From Blastobasis lacticolella (Eukaryota; Arthropoda; Insecta; Lepidoptera; Blastobasidae), in assembly GCA_905147135.1 (NCBI GenBank), contig LR990054.1, forward strand, positions 17,211,001 through 17,275,000: a stretch of DNA of 64,000 nucleotides. The letters are read 5' to 3'. Below, piece by piece: positions 1-10,447 of the stretch (positions are counted from its first letter, which is position 1; each line of letters starts with the position of its first letter). The position numbers were made by a program, and so were the translations under genes. The notes beneath the pieces are model-generated. The model saw nothing but the letters and a program-made list of their open reading frames with translations, was not told the DNA's origin and did no database searches.

Positions 1-528
1 GCGTATATACAATAGGTACTTTCTGAGTCTGTTAAAATGGGTATGAAATTGGCCATACAAATGTCTTTCTGTGTTAAATGGATGTACAGCATATCTTCTT
101 AGTCGTTTCTTTTTTACTATTTTTCCTGGATTTCGTTGCTCTCTCCGCATCAGCCAAACAATTAAAAGAAATACAGCACTGAGCATGTTCAGGGTCGCGG
201 ATTCAAAAGTGCTAATAAAGGTGAACACGCACTTACGCTGCGCGACGCGGCAGCGGCACGGCAACTGCACTGCAACGTCTATTCTGAACGCACTGCTGCG
301 ACGCGATATTGCGCGTTACTTCAGTCAAAGATGTGTAGTGTTAGGCAGGACAAGGTTTTAAATAGAGTTTGTTTGTCATATTATTTTTTTAAGCCGACCC
401 CATATGTTAGTCTAAGAAACAGTTCGTCACAGTTCGAAGATAAATGACATTCTTTATTCATACACGTAACCATTTGCGATAAAGCGTTCTTCCTTGCACG
501 AAATCAGTTGCGTCAACAAATACATACC
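1..528. other. No gene recognised
   Basis: AT-rich sequence with a GC-richer patch around 195-340. The one open frame there (71-361) has no recognisable domain. I see no repeat shared with the rest of the window. Confidence 0.5.
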
Positions 529-844
529 TAAGCGAGCGGCCACACAGAAAAGACTCGTCGCGGATAAGTCAAGAGCGTAGGCAAGACAAGGACAGCAAGC
601 GCTGCGGGCGAGGCCCGGCTCCCGCACCCCTGCTCTCGCCCGCGGCGCGCCCTTGCCTCGTCTTTTCTGTATGTTTCAAGTCGTGTCTGCGACGCGTCCT
701 CGCCCTGTCCTAGTCCTGTCTTTTCTGTATGTTTTGCGTCGCGACGTTTCTATACATTTAGTATGAAAGTATATTGAACGGGCGCGGGCGCCGCGTCTGC
801 GACGTGTCTGCGTCTTACGTCTTTTCTGTGTGGCCGCTCGCTAA
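529..844. mobile_element. PIF/Harbinger-type MITE, copy 1
   Basis: The element spans 532-841 and is flanked by TAA at 529-531 and 842-844. Its ends are inverted repeats starting GCGAGCGGCCACACAGAAAA, followed by very GC-rich internal DNA with repeated short motifs related to the ends (TCTTTTCTGTATGTTTT). There is no reading frame, so it is non-autonomous. A 3-bp TWA duplication is the hallmark of PIF/Harbinger; that assignment is inferred from the duplication and not from a transposase. Compared with the copy at 37959-38343 it lacks about 75 bp near the left end. Confidence 0.85.
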
Positions 845-1119
845 GACAGTATTACTTTTTAAATCTCATACACCTATGTCTGAAAGCTGAAATAATCATA
901 TTATCAAAATCGAACCATGTTCAGCATGTAACACACGATTCACCGGAACATTATTATTATTTATTATGCATCGCACCGTTTCGGCTGAATGCGGTGCAGG
1001 TGGTGCTACCCACTCGTATGGACGGTGCACGCCATCATCAAACCTGTCTCTCGACGCTGCGTTTTGCAGCACAAGTGCATATAGACCTTTAGACTATTGA
1101 CATCTGAACGTTTATACCT

Positions 1120-2395
1120 GTTTAAACCATGGACTTACTACCCAAAGGGACTGCGCACTGCTTTGACTAAAACCGGGCAGAGCGAGAGTCACCATCGAGT
1201 CCTTTGTCCCTTTCTAACAGTGTAAACACAATGTTATTGGCATAATCATCGTCATTCTAAATTGACAAGTGTTGTGTTTGGTGTTGCCATTATTGGAGAA
1301 ATATATTTAACGTGAATTTGGTATTATTATGAGGTAATCCGTACAATCCGAAAAGTAGTTGTCAAAATACCTTTTGATCTACTGAACGTTTCTCCGACAA
1401 ACGTCGAGTCGACATAGTTATTAACCTACGACTTTTTGTTCCACAAAGCAGATGAAAGAGTTTGGTAACGATTTATCCTACAACACTAGTTTCTAAAGAG
1501 AAGTAATAGTACTCGTCGATATCTACATTTCGGGTGACAGCTGTCAAACTTAAATGTGTTATAACTCGGAACCCATTGGTTCTAGAACACTAGTTTCTAA
1601 AGAAATATGATAGTACTTGTCGAGATCTACATTTCGTATGACAGCTGTCAAACTTAGAACTGTCATCCAAAATGTAGATCTCGATGAGTACTATCGTATT
1701 GCTCAAGGAACTAGTGTTCTAAGACACATCGTTTCCGAGTTACAACAGTTCTAAGTTTGACAGCTGTCATGCGAAATGTAGATCTCGGCGAACACTATCA
1801 TTTTTCTTTAGGAACGAGTGTTATAGCACCAATAGTTTAGGAGTTATTTCAGTTCAAACTTTGACAGCTGTCATTCGAAATGTAGATCTCAACAAGTACT
1901 ACCATTTCTCTCCAGTAACTAGTGTTTTAGGACCAATGGGTGCCGATTTATAAAAGATTTAACATTGACAGCTGTCATTCGAAATGTAGATCTCAACAAG
2001 TACTATCATTTCTCTCTAGAAACTAGTGTTTAGGACCAATGGGTACCGATTTATAAAAGATTTAACATTGACAGCTGTCATACGAAATGATGATCTCGAG
2101 GAATGTTATCATTTCACTCTAGGAACTAGTGTTCTAGGGCTAATAGTTTCCGAGTAGCAGGGTAAGCTTGGGCTGGACCCTGGTGAAAACATGACCTTCA
2201 GATTGCACCCGGTCCGGCTCTGCCTGGCCCTGAGATCGGTGTCCGCGCCAAATAATAAAAGTAATTCGGAATTTGCATCAACAATGGTGGCAACACTAGA
2301 AAGGGACACAGGACTATCGATGGTGACTCTCGCTCTGCCCGGTTTTAGTCAAAGCAGTGCGCAGTCCCTTTGGGTAGTAAGTCCATGGTTTAAAC
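1120..2395. mobile_element. 1.3-kb inverted-repeat element with 105-bp subrepeats
   Basis: The left terminus (1120-1226) and right terminus (about 2290-2395) are inverted repeats of about 100 bp, each starting GTTTAAACCATGGACTTACT. Internally there are about seven subrepeats of about 105 bp. Each carries the palindrome GACAGCTGTC (near 1536, 1641, 1759, 1860, 1967 and 2069) next to a GTAGATCTC-like motif. The first two point one way and the rest the other, with the switch near 1660. No protein is encoded. No target duplication is clear, so the true ends could lie up to about 20 bp further out. The superfamily is unknown; the architecture resembles the foldback element at 3335-7737. Confidence 0.75.
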
Positions 2396-2420
2396 TGTTG
2401 AAGTCCAGCGTTTGACAGCC

Positions 2421-2455
2421 CGACGCAACCTGCGTCGGCGACGCAGGTTGCGTCG
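2421..2455. repeat. Perfect 17-bp hairpin
   Basis: Arms CGACGCAACCTGCGTCG (2421-2437) and its exact complement (2439-2455) are separated by a single G. Further GCGTCG-type sequence follows. It lies just outside the right terminus of the 1.3-kb element. A hairpin near a 3' end is a Helitron feature, but no convincing CTRR end follows at the usual spacing. Confidence 0.8.
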
Positions 2456-3325
2456 CCGACGCTTGGTATAATCCGGGCCTAATAGTGTGCGGAGAGAAAC
2501 ATAGACGTTACGTACAGGAGACTGCATATCGACATACCCCAACCAGAATAAAAGTTGCTAACATTTATATGCGCGTCTATAGAAGCGATAGCTCATCTTA
2601 TACTGGTTTATACCCGACTGCGCGACGCACCTATACCAATATTGTTCATCATGTTTTAATGAAAGTATAATTTGCATTATACATCTACTTACATAAACCT
2701 ACTTTTTATTATTTTTTCAGTTTTTAATAGCAGTCGGAGCTTTTTAATTTTTGCACTACTTTTTCTTGGTTAGGTCGACATGCTGTTGCCTATGCGTATA
2801 TTTTATTAAACGTCAATGCCCACCGACCCAGCCGTCCAGCCGATCCATAATTCGATAACAGATAAGTAGCTGTCGCAAGTGTCGCGTCTCCATCGACGCG
2901 CCACAATGGAGCCGTTAAATTATTCATTGTGTCGGGCCGTCACTCGAACTTGAAGTTGCTGACATCACGACCCGTGTCATGGCATAGGATCCGTGGTCGC
3001 CCCTGGCCGATATTGGAGGCTCAAAATCGGGGATGAGTGCCGATCAAGTGTTTGCAGCCACGGGTCCTCTGCACGAGTTTGGGATTACTCTTATCTTAGA
3101 TAGATGTAGGATTATATACTTCCTATATACCTACAGTTAACGGCCATGCAGAAATTGTTTTTACGACAATCAAAATGTAAGTTTGAAATGGAAAGTTCAA
3201 TCATTTTACATTATTTTTTAACGATAATTCACTATAGATTTAAATAGTTCGATTATTTTTAATGTCAACTGTGATACATGATAACAGTAGAGCGATTGAA
3301 ACTGCGGTATAAAATGACATAGACG
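2456..3325. other. No gene recognised
   Basis: Mixed-composition sequence without a convincing coding frame or a repeat shared elsewhere in the window. It is the spacer between the two large inverted-repeat elements. Confidence 0.5.
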
Positions 3326-3334
3326 CGCGAGAGC

Positions 3335-3630
3335 ACGTCTATAAAGCTAGCATAAGAAAGTGAGCAGAATCGTTTGTAATTCTGCTCAGAATTTAGTGCT
3401 AATTGAGTGCTAATTTAGTGCCAAATTCGCAAATTTGGTGCTCCATAAGATTTGCAGAAAATACAAATACTGCTACCTTTTGATCAAGCTAGCAGAGTAC
3501 ATGCCTAAATGCCTAAAACAGAATAACACAGCTTTACAATCAATGATATAATATTTAGTGCTAATTAAGTGCTCTTGATATATAGAGATGAGAATTTCAA
3601 AAATGCGAAATTTTTTTATTTTTTATTTTT
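3335..3630 (+). repeat. Left terminal inverted repeat of foldback element
   Basis: It matches the reverse complement of 7442-7737 with only a handful of differences. It is rich in the short motif AGTGCT/AGTGCC, which recurs near 3402-3440 and 3557-3575, and contains a small palindrome CAAATTCGCAAATTTG. The clustered motif may be a binding site for a transposase supplied in trans (inference). Confidence 0.9.
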
Positions 3631-3640
3631 TTAATAAGAA

Positions 3641-4437
3641 AAGTGCTAGTTTGACAGAAACAGCAAGTAATATCATCAGTATCGAGTATTTTGAGAGCAT
3701 AACGAAGGATGGACAGGGCGTAGGAATTAAGTGCTCAATAAGTGCTGTCGACATGAGAAGGAAAAAGGATCAAAGAACATTTTTTTTATGTTTTCAGCGG
3801 GTAACTGCTAGTTTAACAGAAACAGCAAGTAATATCTTTAAAATCGAGTACTTTGAGAGCATAACGATAGATGGACAGGGCGTAGGAATTAAGTGCTCAA
3901 TAAGTGCTGTCGATATGAGATGAAAAAACAATAGATTTTTTTTGCATCGAGTAACTGCTCGTTTGACAGAGACAGCAAGTAATATCTTTAAAATCGAGTA
4001 CTTTAAGAGCATAACGATGGGTGGACAGGGCGTAGGAATTAAGTGCTCAATAAGTGCTGTCGATATGAGATGAAAAAACCATAGAAACATTTTTTTTTTG
4101 CATCGAGTTACTGCTCGTTTTACAGAAACAGCAAGCAATATCTTCAAAATCGAGTACTTCAAAAGTATAACTATTTATGGACAGGGCGTAGGAATTAAGT
4201 GCTCAATAAGTGCTGTCGATATGAGATGAATAAAAAATCGATTTTTTTTTTGCATCGAGTAACTGCTCGTTTGACAGAAACAGCAAGTAATATCTTTAAA
4301 ATCGAGTACTTTAAGAGCATAACGATGGATGGACAGGGCGTAGGAATTAAGTGCTCAATAAGTGCTGTCGATATGAGAAGAAAAAAAGATCAAATAAGAT
4401 TTTTTTTTGTTTTTTCAGCGTGTGTTTTAAATTGATC
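3641..4437 (+). repeat. Forward tandem array, about 5 units
   Basis: Units start near 3641, 3801, 3950, 4107 and 4260. Each begins with an ACTGCT(A/C)GTTTGACAG-like block and carries ATCGAGTACTTT, GGACAGGGCGTAGGAAT and AAGTGCTCAATAAGTGCTGT, then an A/T-run spacer of variable length. The variable spacer keeps the array from holding one reading frame. Confidence 0.9.
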
Positions 4438-4526
4438 TGGAATTTCTGATTAAACATTTGAAAAAGATGGACTTAAAACCAGGGCGAAAGCCATCTGTTC
4501 CAAAAGTCATTACAGAATATGCTAGT

Positions 4527-7435
4527 TCTCAAAGTACTCGATTTTAAAGATATTACATGCTGTTTCTGAAAAAAGAGCAGTTACTCGATGCAAAAAAAAA
4601 ACGATTGTTTTTTCATCTCATATCGACAGCACTTATTGAGCACTTAATTCCTACGCCCTGTCCACCCATCGTTATGCTCTCAAAGTACTCGATTTTGAAG
4701 ATATTACTTGCTGTTTCTGTCAAACTAGCAGTATTCCCATGAGAAATTAAAAAAACATCTTTGATCTTTTTTCTTCTCATATCGACAGCACTTATTGAGC
4801 ACTTAATTCCTACGCCCTGTCCATCCATCGTTATGCTCTTAAAGTACTCGATTTTAAAGATATTACTTGCTGTTTCTGTCAAACGAGCAGTTACTCGATG
4901 CAAAAAAAATCTATTGTTTTTTCATCTCATATCGACAGCACTTATTGAGCACTTAATTCCTACGCTCTGTACATCCATCGTTATGCTCTCAAAGTACTCG
5001 ATTTTAAAGATATTACTTGCTGTTTCTGTTAAACTAGCAGTTACCCGCTGAAAACATAAAAAAAAATTTTCATTTATCCTTTTTCCTTCTCATGTCGACA
5101 GCACTTATTGAGCACTTAATTCCTACGCTCTGTCCATCCATCGTTATGCTCTCAAAGTACTCGATTTTAAAGATATTACTTGCTATTTCTGTCAAACTAG
5201 CAGTATTCCCATGAAAAATTTAAAAAACACCTTCTTTGATCTTTTTTTCTTCTCATATCGACAGCACTTATAGAGCACTTAATTCCTACGCCCTGTCCAC
5301 CCACCGTTATGCTCTCAAAGTACTCGATTTTGAAGATATTACTTGCTGTTTCTGACAAACTAGCAGTTACCCGCTGAAAAAATAAAAAAACATCTTCTTT
5401 GATCTTTATTTCGTCTCATATCGACAGCACTTATTGAGCACTTAATTCCTACGCCCTGTCCATAAATAGTTATACTTTTGAAGTACTAGATTTTGAAGAT
5501 ATTGCTTGCTGTTTCTGTCAAACGAGCAGTTACTCGATGCAAAAATAAAAAAAAATGTTTCTATGGTTTTTTCATCTCATATCGACAGCACTTATTGAGC
5601 ACTTAATTCCTACGCCCTGTCCATCCATCGTTATAATCTTAAAGTACTCGGTTTTAAAGATATTACTTGCTGTTTCTGTCAAACGAGCAGTTACTGGATG
5701 CAAAAAAAAAAATTGATTGTTTTTTCATCTCATATCGACAGCACTTATTGAGCACTTAATTCCTACGCCCTGTCCATCTATCGTTATGCTCTCAAAGTAC
5801 TTGATTTTAAAGATATTACTTGCTGTTTCTGTCAAACGAGCAGTTACTCGATGCAAAAAAAATCTATTGTTTTTTCATCTCATATCGACAGCACTTATTG
5901 AGCACTTAATTCCTACGCTCTGTACATCCATCGTTATGCTCTCAAAGTACTCGATTTTAAAGATATTACTTGCTGTTTCTGTTAAACTAGCAGTTACCCG
6001 CTGAAAACTTAAAAAAAAAATTTCATTTATCCTTTTTCCTTCTCATGTCGACAGCACTTATTGAGCACTTAATTCCTACGCTCTGTCCATCCATCGTTAT
6101 GCTCTCAAAGTACTCGATTTTAAAGATATTACTTGCTATTTCTGTCAAACTAGCAGTATTCCCATGAAAAATTTAAAAAACACCTTTGATCTTTTTTTCT
6201 TCTCATATCGACAGCACTTATAGAGCACTTAATTCCTACGCCCTGTCCACCCACCGTTATGCTCTCAAAGTACTCGATTTTGAAGATATTACTTGCTGTT
6301 TCTGACAAACTAGCAGTTACCCGCTGAAAAAATAAAAAAACATCTTCTTTGATCTTTATTTCGTCTCATATCGACAGCACTTATTGAGCACTTAATTCCT
6401 ACGCCCTGTCCATAAATAGTTATACTTTTGAAGTACTAGATTTTGAAGATATTGCTTGCTGTTTCTGTCAAACGAGCAGTTACTCGATGCAAAAATAAAA
6501 AAAAATGTTTCTATGGTTTTTTCATCTCATATCGACAGCCCTTATTGAGCACTTAATTCCTACGCCCTGTCCATCCATCGTTATAATCTTAAAGTACTCG
6601 GTTTTAAAGATATTACTTGCTGTTTCTGTCAAACGAGCAGTTACTGGATGCAAAAAAAAAAATTGATTGTTTTTTCATCTCATATCGACAGCACTTATTG
6701 AGCACTTAATTCCTACGCCCTGTCCATCTATCGTTATGCTCTCAAAGTACTTGATTTTAAAGATATTACTTGCTGTTTCTGTCAAACGAGCAGTTACTCG
6801 ATGCAAAAAAAATCTATTGTTTTTTCATCTCATATCGACAGCACTTATTGAGCACTTAATTCCTACGCTCTGTACATCCATCGTTATGCTCTTAAAGTAC
6901 TCGATTTTAAAGATATTACTTGCTGTTTCTGTTAAACTAGCAGTTACCCGCTGAAAACATAAAAAAATGTTCTTTGATCCTTTTTCCTTCTCATGTCGAC
7001 AGCACTTATTGAGCACTTAATTCCTACGCTCTGTCCATCCATCGTTATGCTCTCAAAGTACTCGATTTTAAAGATATTACTTGCTATTTCTGTCAAACTA
7101 GCAGTATTCCCATGAAAAATTTAAAAAACACCTTCTTTGATCTTTTTTTCTTCTCATATCGACAGCACTTATAGAGCACTTAATTCCTACGCCCTGTCCA
7201 CCCACCGTTATGCTCTCAAAGTACTTGATTTTAAGATATTACTTGCTGTTTCTGTTAAACTAGCAGTTACCCGCTGAAAACATAAAAAAAAATGTTCTTT
7301 GATCCTTTTTCCTTCTCATGTCGACAGCACTTATTGAGCACTTAATTCCTACACCCTGTCCATCCATCGTTATGCTCTCAAAATACTCGATACTGATGAT
7401 ATTACTTGCTGTTTCTGTCAAACTAGCACTTTTCT
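4527..7435 (-). repeat. Reverse tandem array, about 19 units, 950-bp higher-order repeat
   Basis: These are the same units as at 3641-4437 in opposite orientation; the first (4527-4588) is partial. Spacer variants recur in order with a period of about 950 bp, or six units: the ATGAAAAATTTAAAAAACACC spacer type lies near 5209, 6165 and 7111, and a run with ATGTTTCTATGG near 5555 and 6505. Blocks of six units were therefore duplicated in tandem after single-unit amplification. Confidence 0.9.
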
Positions 7436-7441
7436 TATTAA

Positions 7442-7737
7442 AAAAAAAAAAAAAAAAAATTTTGCTCATTTTTGAAACTCTCATCTCTATATATCAAGAG
7501 CACTTAATTAGCACTAAATATTATATCATTGATTGTAAAGCTGTGTCATTCTGTTTTAGGCATTTAGGCATGTACTCTGCTAGCTTGATCAAAAGGTAGC
7601 AGTATTTGTATTTTCTGCAAATCTTATGGAGCACCAAATTTGCGAATTTGGCACTAAATTAGCACTCAATTAGCACTAAATTCTGAGCAGAATTACAAAC
7701 GATTCTGTTCACTTTCTTATGCTAGCTTTATAGACGT
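7442..7737 (-). repeat. Right terminal inverted repeat of foldback element
   Basis: Mirror of 3335-3630. The visible differences are a few single bases plus a longer A/T run next to the array. The outer end ACGT at 7734-7737 directly abuts the 9-bp duplication. Confidence 0.9.
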
Positions 7738-7750
7738 CGCGAGAGCGAAC

Positions 7751-7800
7751 AGGCAGAGGCATGCTCCATCTTCCACCAGGTGAGATGACGGTCAAAAGCT
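7751..7800 (+). repeat. Short LINE C-terminal remnant
   Basis: The stretch with GGCATGCTCCATCTTC and a following GAGATGACGGTC matches the end of the LINE coding remnant at 45538-45693. It is too short to type alone. Confidence 0.5.
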
Positions 7801-7927
7801 AGTACTTAAACTGAATCTGCCACTCGCGCAAACTCCACTTTCTTCCTGCTGGTAGCGTGTTTTATTTGATGACATATGCTGACTTTTATGAGAATTACAT
7901 TGTACACACAAGTCGGCCACGCAACGT

Positions 7928-8045
7928 TTGTAAACCGGACAGTAAAAGCGTACGCGTCGTGCCCACATAGTCAGGCGTAGCAACCGGACACAACAGCTTT
8001 CTGACGTTAGTATAGAAACCAAAACTGCATAAATGTTTGGGACAA
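7928..8045. repeat. Dispersed repeat, copy 1 (pair with 61.9-62.3 kb)
   Basis: It shares AAACCGGACAGTAAA, TACGCGTCGTGCCC, GCATAGTCA-like and GTATAGAAACCAAAA blocks in the same order with 61936-62335. The second copy is split by about 240 bp that include a MITE. Nature unknown; no coding frame. Confidence 0.75.
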
Positions 8046-8540
8046 ATCGTATAGAAATCATGAAGGTCTGTATGGGTTCTAACCCGTTAAAAGTAATTCA
8101 ATTCAAATGTCTGAAACCTAAGCAGAACAAATCACTCGGACTGATGTTATAATTAAAATATAGAACACTATATCCACAGCAGAACCAACATCAGAAGCAT
8201 GAAGAAAACTAGACTATCAGAGACTACATAGATAGTGTGTTACGAAGCTTACAAAGCCCACCAGGAAAGCTCCCAAACAACGCAAACTTTCAAGAATGTG
8301 CCTAGTTCCATAACTTTCTGACCCACACGGCTTTTGGGGCTTTGTAGTTCACATTGTGATGTGACCCTGGCTATGATATGGAGGGATGAATGATGCATGC
8401 TTACGGTCAGCAAGTAAATGAAAATACAGTGACCGTTATTTTCCAATATTTTTGAACTGTTTTGGTTTTTCTATGCTTTTGCTAAACACAGAATCTATCT
8501 CACGCACACAGACTAGGTACATACCACTTTGCGGGCTTAT
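8046..8540. other. No gene recognised
   Basis: No coding signal and no repeat shared within the window. Confidence 0.45.
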
Positions 8541-8660
8541 TTTTTTTTATACCACTAAGGTGGCAAACAAGCTTACGTCCTGCCTGATGGTAAGCAGTCA
8601 CCGCAGCCTATGCACGTTTGCAATACCAGGGGCATTATCCAGGCGTTGCTGACCCGTTAA
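8541..8660 (-). repeat. LINE 3' tail, family LB
   Basis: A T-run then ATACCACTAAGGTGGCAAAC, and then a CCTGATGGTAAGCAGTCACC block. Read on the minus strand this is a LINE 3' end closing in GGTATAAAAAAA. Related copies lie at 29443, 42660, 47385 and 63915. Confidence 0.7.
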
Positions 8661-8730
8661 AATGTTTTTTTATCCCTTTTTATACCGGTTAATCATGTTA
8701 TTCTTTGTTTTACCGATATTTATTTTACTT

Positions 8731-10447
8731 AATTAGTAGGTCTAAAAAATTAGGTTAAAAAATCGCTTCGAGTGCCTAGGAGAGTGCGTCGACGTGGACG
8801 ACTATAATAACAGGTTCGTGGAAACTGTCTATACGGTTGGGTCAAAGTTTTATAAGGCCTGCCGTACAAACAGAACAAACAATATCTCTGACGATACCCT
8901 CAAACTCATCGAAGAAAGACGCGGAATGACTCTGCAATCCCCTGATGATGTCTCTCAATTTAGGCGACTTAATCGACAGATCTCCAAGTCTCTGACTCGC
9001 GACATACGCCGCTTCAATACTACCTATATTGAGGCGGCGATCGAGCGGAACAAAGGCTCTAAAGTCTTTGCGAGAGATCTGTCGATTGGACAGAGCCAGT
9101 TGACGAGACTGAAAACGGATGACGGCAGAGTTGTTTCGACTAAGTCCGAGGTTTTGAGGGAAGTCGAGAGGTTCTATGGACAGTTATACACGACAACACG
9201 GGCACCTGTTACCAGTATGGCAAAAGACCCCAGAGCCAAGTTGACCCGACACTACACCGAAGATATCCCGGACATCAGCCTGTACGAGATTAGTATGGCT
9301 CTCAAACAGCTTAAGAACAACAAGGCGCCGGGTGATGATGGACTTACGGCTGAGTTTCTGAAAGCTGGTGGCAAACCTGTGCTTAAGACCCTTCAGAAGC
9401 TGTTCAATTCCGTCATCCTCGAGGGCAAAACGCCGGAAGCATGGCACAGAAGCATAGTGATATTGTTCTTCAAGAAAGGTGATAAGGCTCTTTTGAAGAA
9501 CTTCAGACCAATATCGCTACTGACCCATGTCTATAAGCTGTTTTCGAGAGTCATTACGAATCGTCTCGCACGCAGGTTTGATGACTTCCAGCCTCCCGAA
9601 CAAGCCGGATTCCGAAAAGGTTTTAGTACCATAGACCACATACATACGCTGCGGCAGGTTGTACAGAAGACCGAAGAGTATAACCGGCCATTATGCTTGG
9701 CGTTTGTGGACTATGAGAAAGCCTTCGATTCGATCGAAACTTGGGCGGTGCTCCAGTCCCTACAGCGGTGCCAAATTGATTACCGATATATCGAAGCATG
9801 GAAGTGTTTGTACAAAAACGCCACTATGTCAGTTCGTCTCCAGGACAAGACCACAGAACCTATTCAGCTGCAGCGAGGTGTTAGACAAGGTGATGTCACA
9901 TCTCCGAAGTTGTTTACCGCTGCACTGGAGGATATCTTTAGACTTCTGGACTGGGACGGACTTGGCATCAATATTAACGGCGAGTACCTCACGCACCTCA
10001 GATTTGCTGACGATATCGTAGTCATGGCTGAAACCCTGGAAGACTATGGGCCTTATAAGAAAGCTCACTGTTACCCAAAGGGCAATGGAAAGAGCTATGC
10101 TCGGAGTTTCTTTGCGCGATCGAGTCAGAAATGAGGAGATCCGCAAGCGAACCAAGGTCACCGACATAGCTCTAAGGATTGCCAGACTGAAGTGGCAGTG
10201 GGCAGGGCACATAGCTCGAAGAACAGATGGCCGATGGGGCAGTAAAGTTCTCGAGTGGCGACCACGTACCGGTAGACGCAGCGTGGGCAGGCCTCCTACA
10301 AGGTGGACCGACGACCTTGGAAGGATCGCAGGTACCAGCTGGATGCGGAAAGCACAGGACCGGTCTTTGTGGAGATCTCTGGGGGAGGCCTATGCCCAGC
10401 AGTGGGCGTCTTCTGGCTGATATGATGATTATGATGAATTAGTAGGT
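8731..10447 (+). mobile_element. RTE-type LINE, copy 1, 5'-truncated, with 11-bp target duplication
   Basis: The insertion spans 8742-10436. The direct repeat AATTAGTAGGT flanks it at 8731-8741 and 10437-10447. It lacks the endonuclease half, starts within the region upstream of the reverse transcriptase, and ends in a short GAT-rich tail (ATATGATGATTATGATG), as RTE elements do. The perfect duplication implies one fairly recent insertion event that already carried both coding parts. Confidence 0.93.
8746..10420 (+). pseudogene. RTE reverse transcriptase (endonuclease-RT polyprotein), truncated and internally deleted
   Basis: The protein would prime cDNA synthesis from element RNA at the genomic target. 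The frame opens at 8746, with no ATG start because the N-terminal apurinic-type endonuclease is missing. Counting from 8794, NNKAPGDDGL lies near residue 175, FRPISLL near 237, catalytic motif A FVDYEKAFDS near 304 (Asp 306), motif B QRGVRQGD near 360, and the active-site FADD at 404-407. Soon after, at 10047/10048, the frame jumps by one to the C-terminal domain (10048-10420, with WQWAGHIARR, EWRPRTGRRSVGRPP and RWTDD). The thumb region that should lie between, roughly 100-150 residues in intact relatives, is absent. The copy is therefore dead. Family assignment is from motifs. Confidence 0.93.

Larger units (their letters stand above)
3326..7746. mobile_element. 4.4-kb foldback element with 9-bp target duplication
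   Basis: The element runs 3335-7737 and is flanked by a perfect 9-bp direct repeat CGCGAGAGC (3326-3334 and 7738-7746). Its ends are long inverted repeats beginning ACGTCTATAAAGCTAGC that match almost perfectly for about 290 bp. Inside lie opposed arrays of about 155-bp units (about 5 forward, about 19 reverse) around an off-centre spacer near 4440-4520. No transposase frame is present. A 9-bp duplication plus long repeat-built termini is known from Drosophila FB and Mutator-like elements; membership is inference. Open frames inside (for example 3588-3923 or 5717-6004) are translations of the array, whose unit length is not a multiple of three. Confidence 0.9.

Noticed and set aside
2421..2490. 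Helitron 3' end downstream of the 17-bp hairpin
   Set aside because: The nearest CTAA is about 24 bp beyond the hairpin, farther than usual, and no matching 5' TC end or second copy was found.
3641..7435. CRISPR-like array of direct repeats
   Set aside because: The units are long (about 155 bp), similar throughout, and lack unique spacers of constant length. The context is a eukaryotic transposon.
3588..7599. Many open frames of 60-122 codons with repeated peptide sequence
   Set aside because: They are translations of the about 155-bp tandem units in both orientations. Unit length is not a multiple of three and spacers vary, so no frame persists.
10046..10420. Independent 124-codon gene starting at ATG
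   Set aside because: It is the C-terminal domain of the RTE polyprotein, inside an insertion bounded by an 11-bp target duplication. The ATG is internal.
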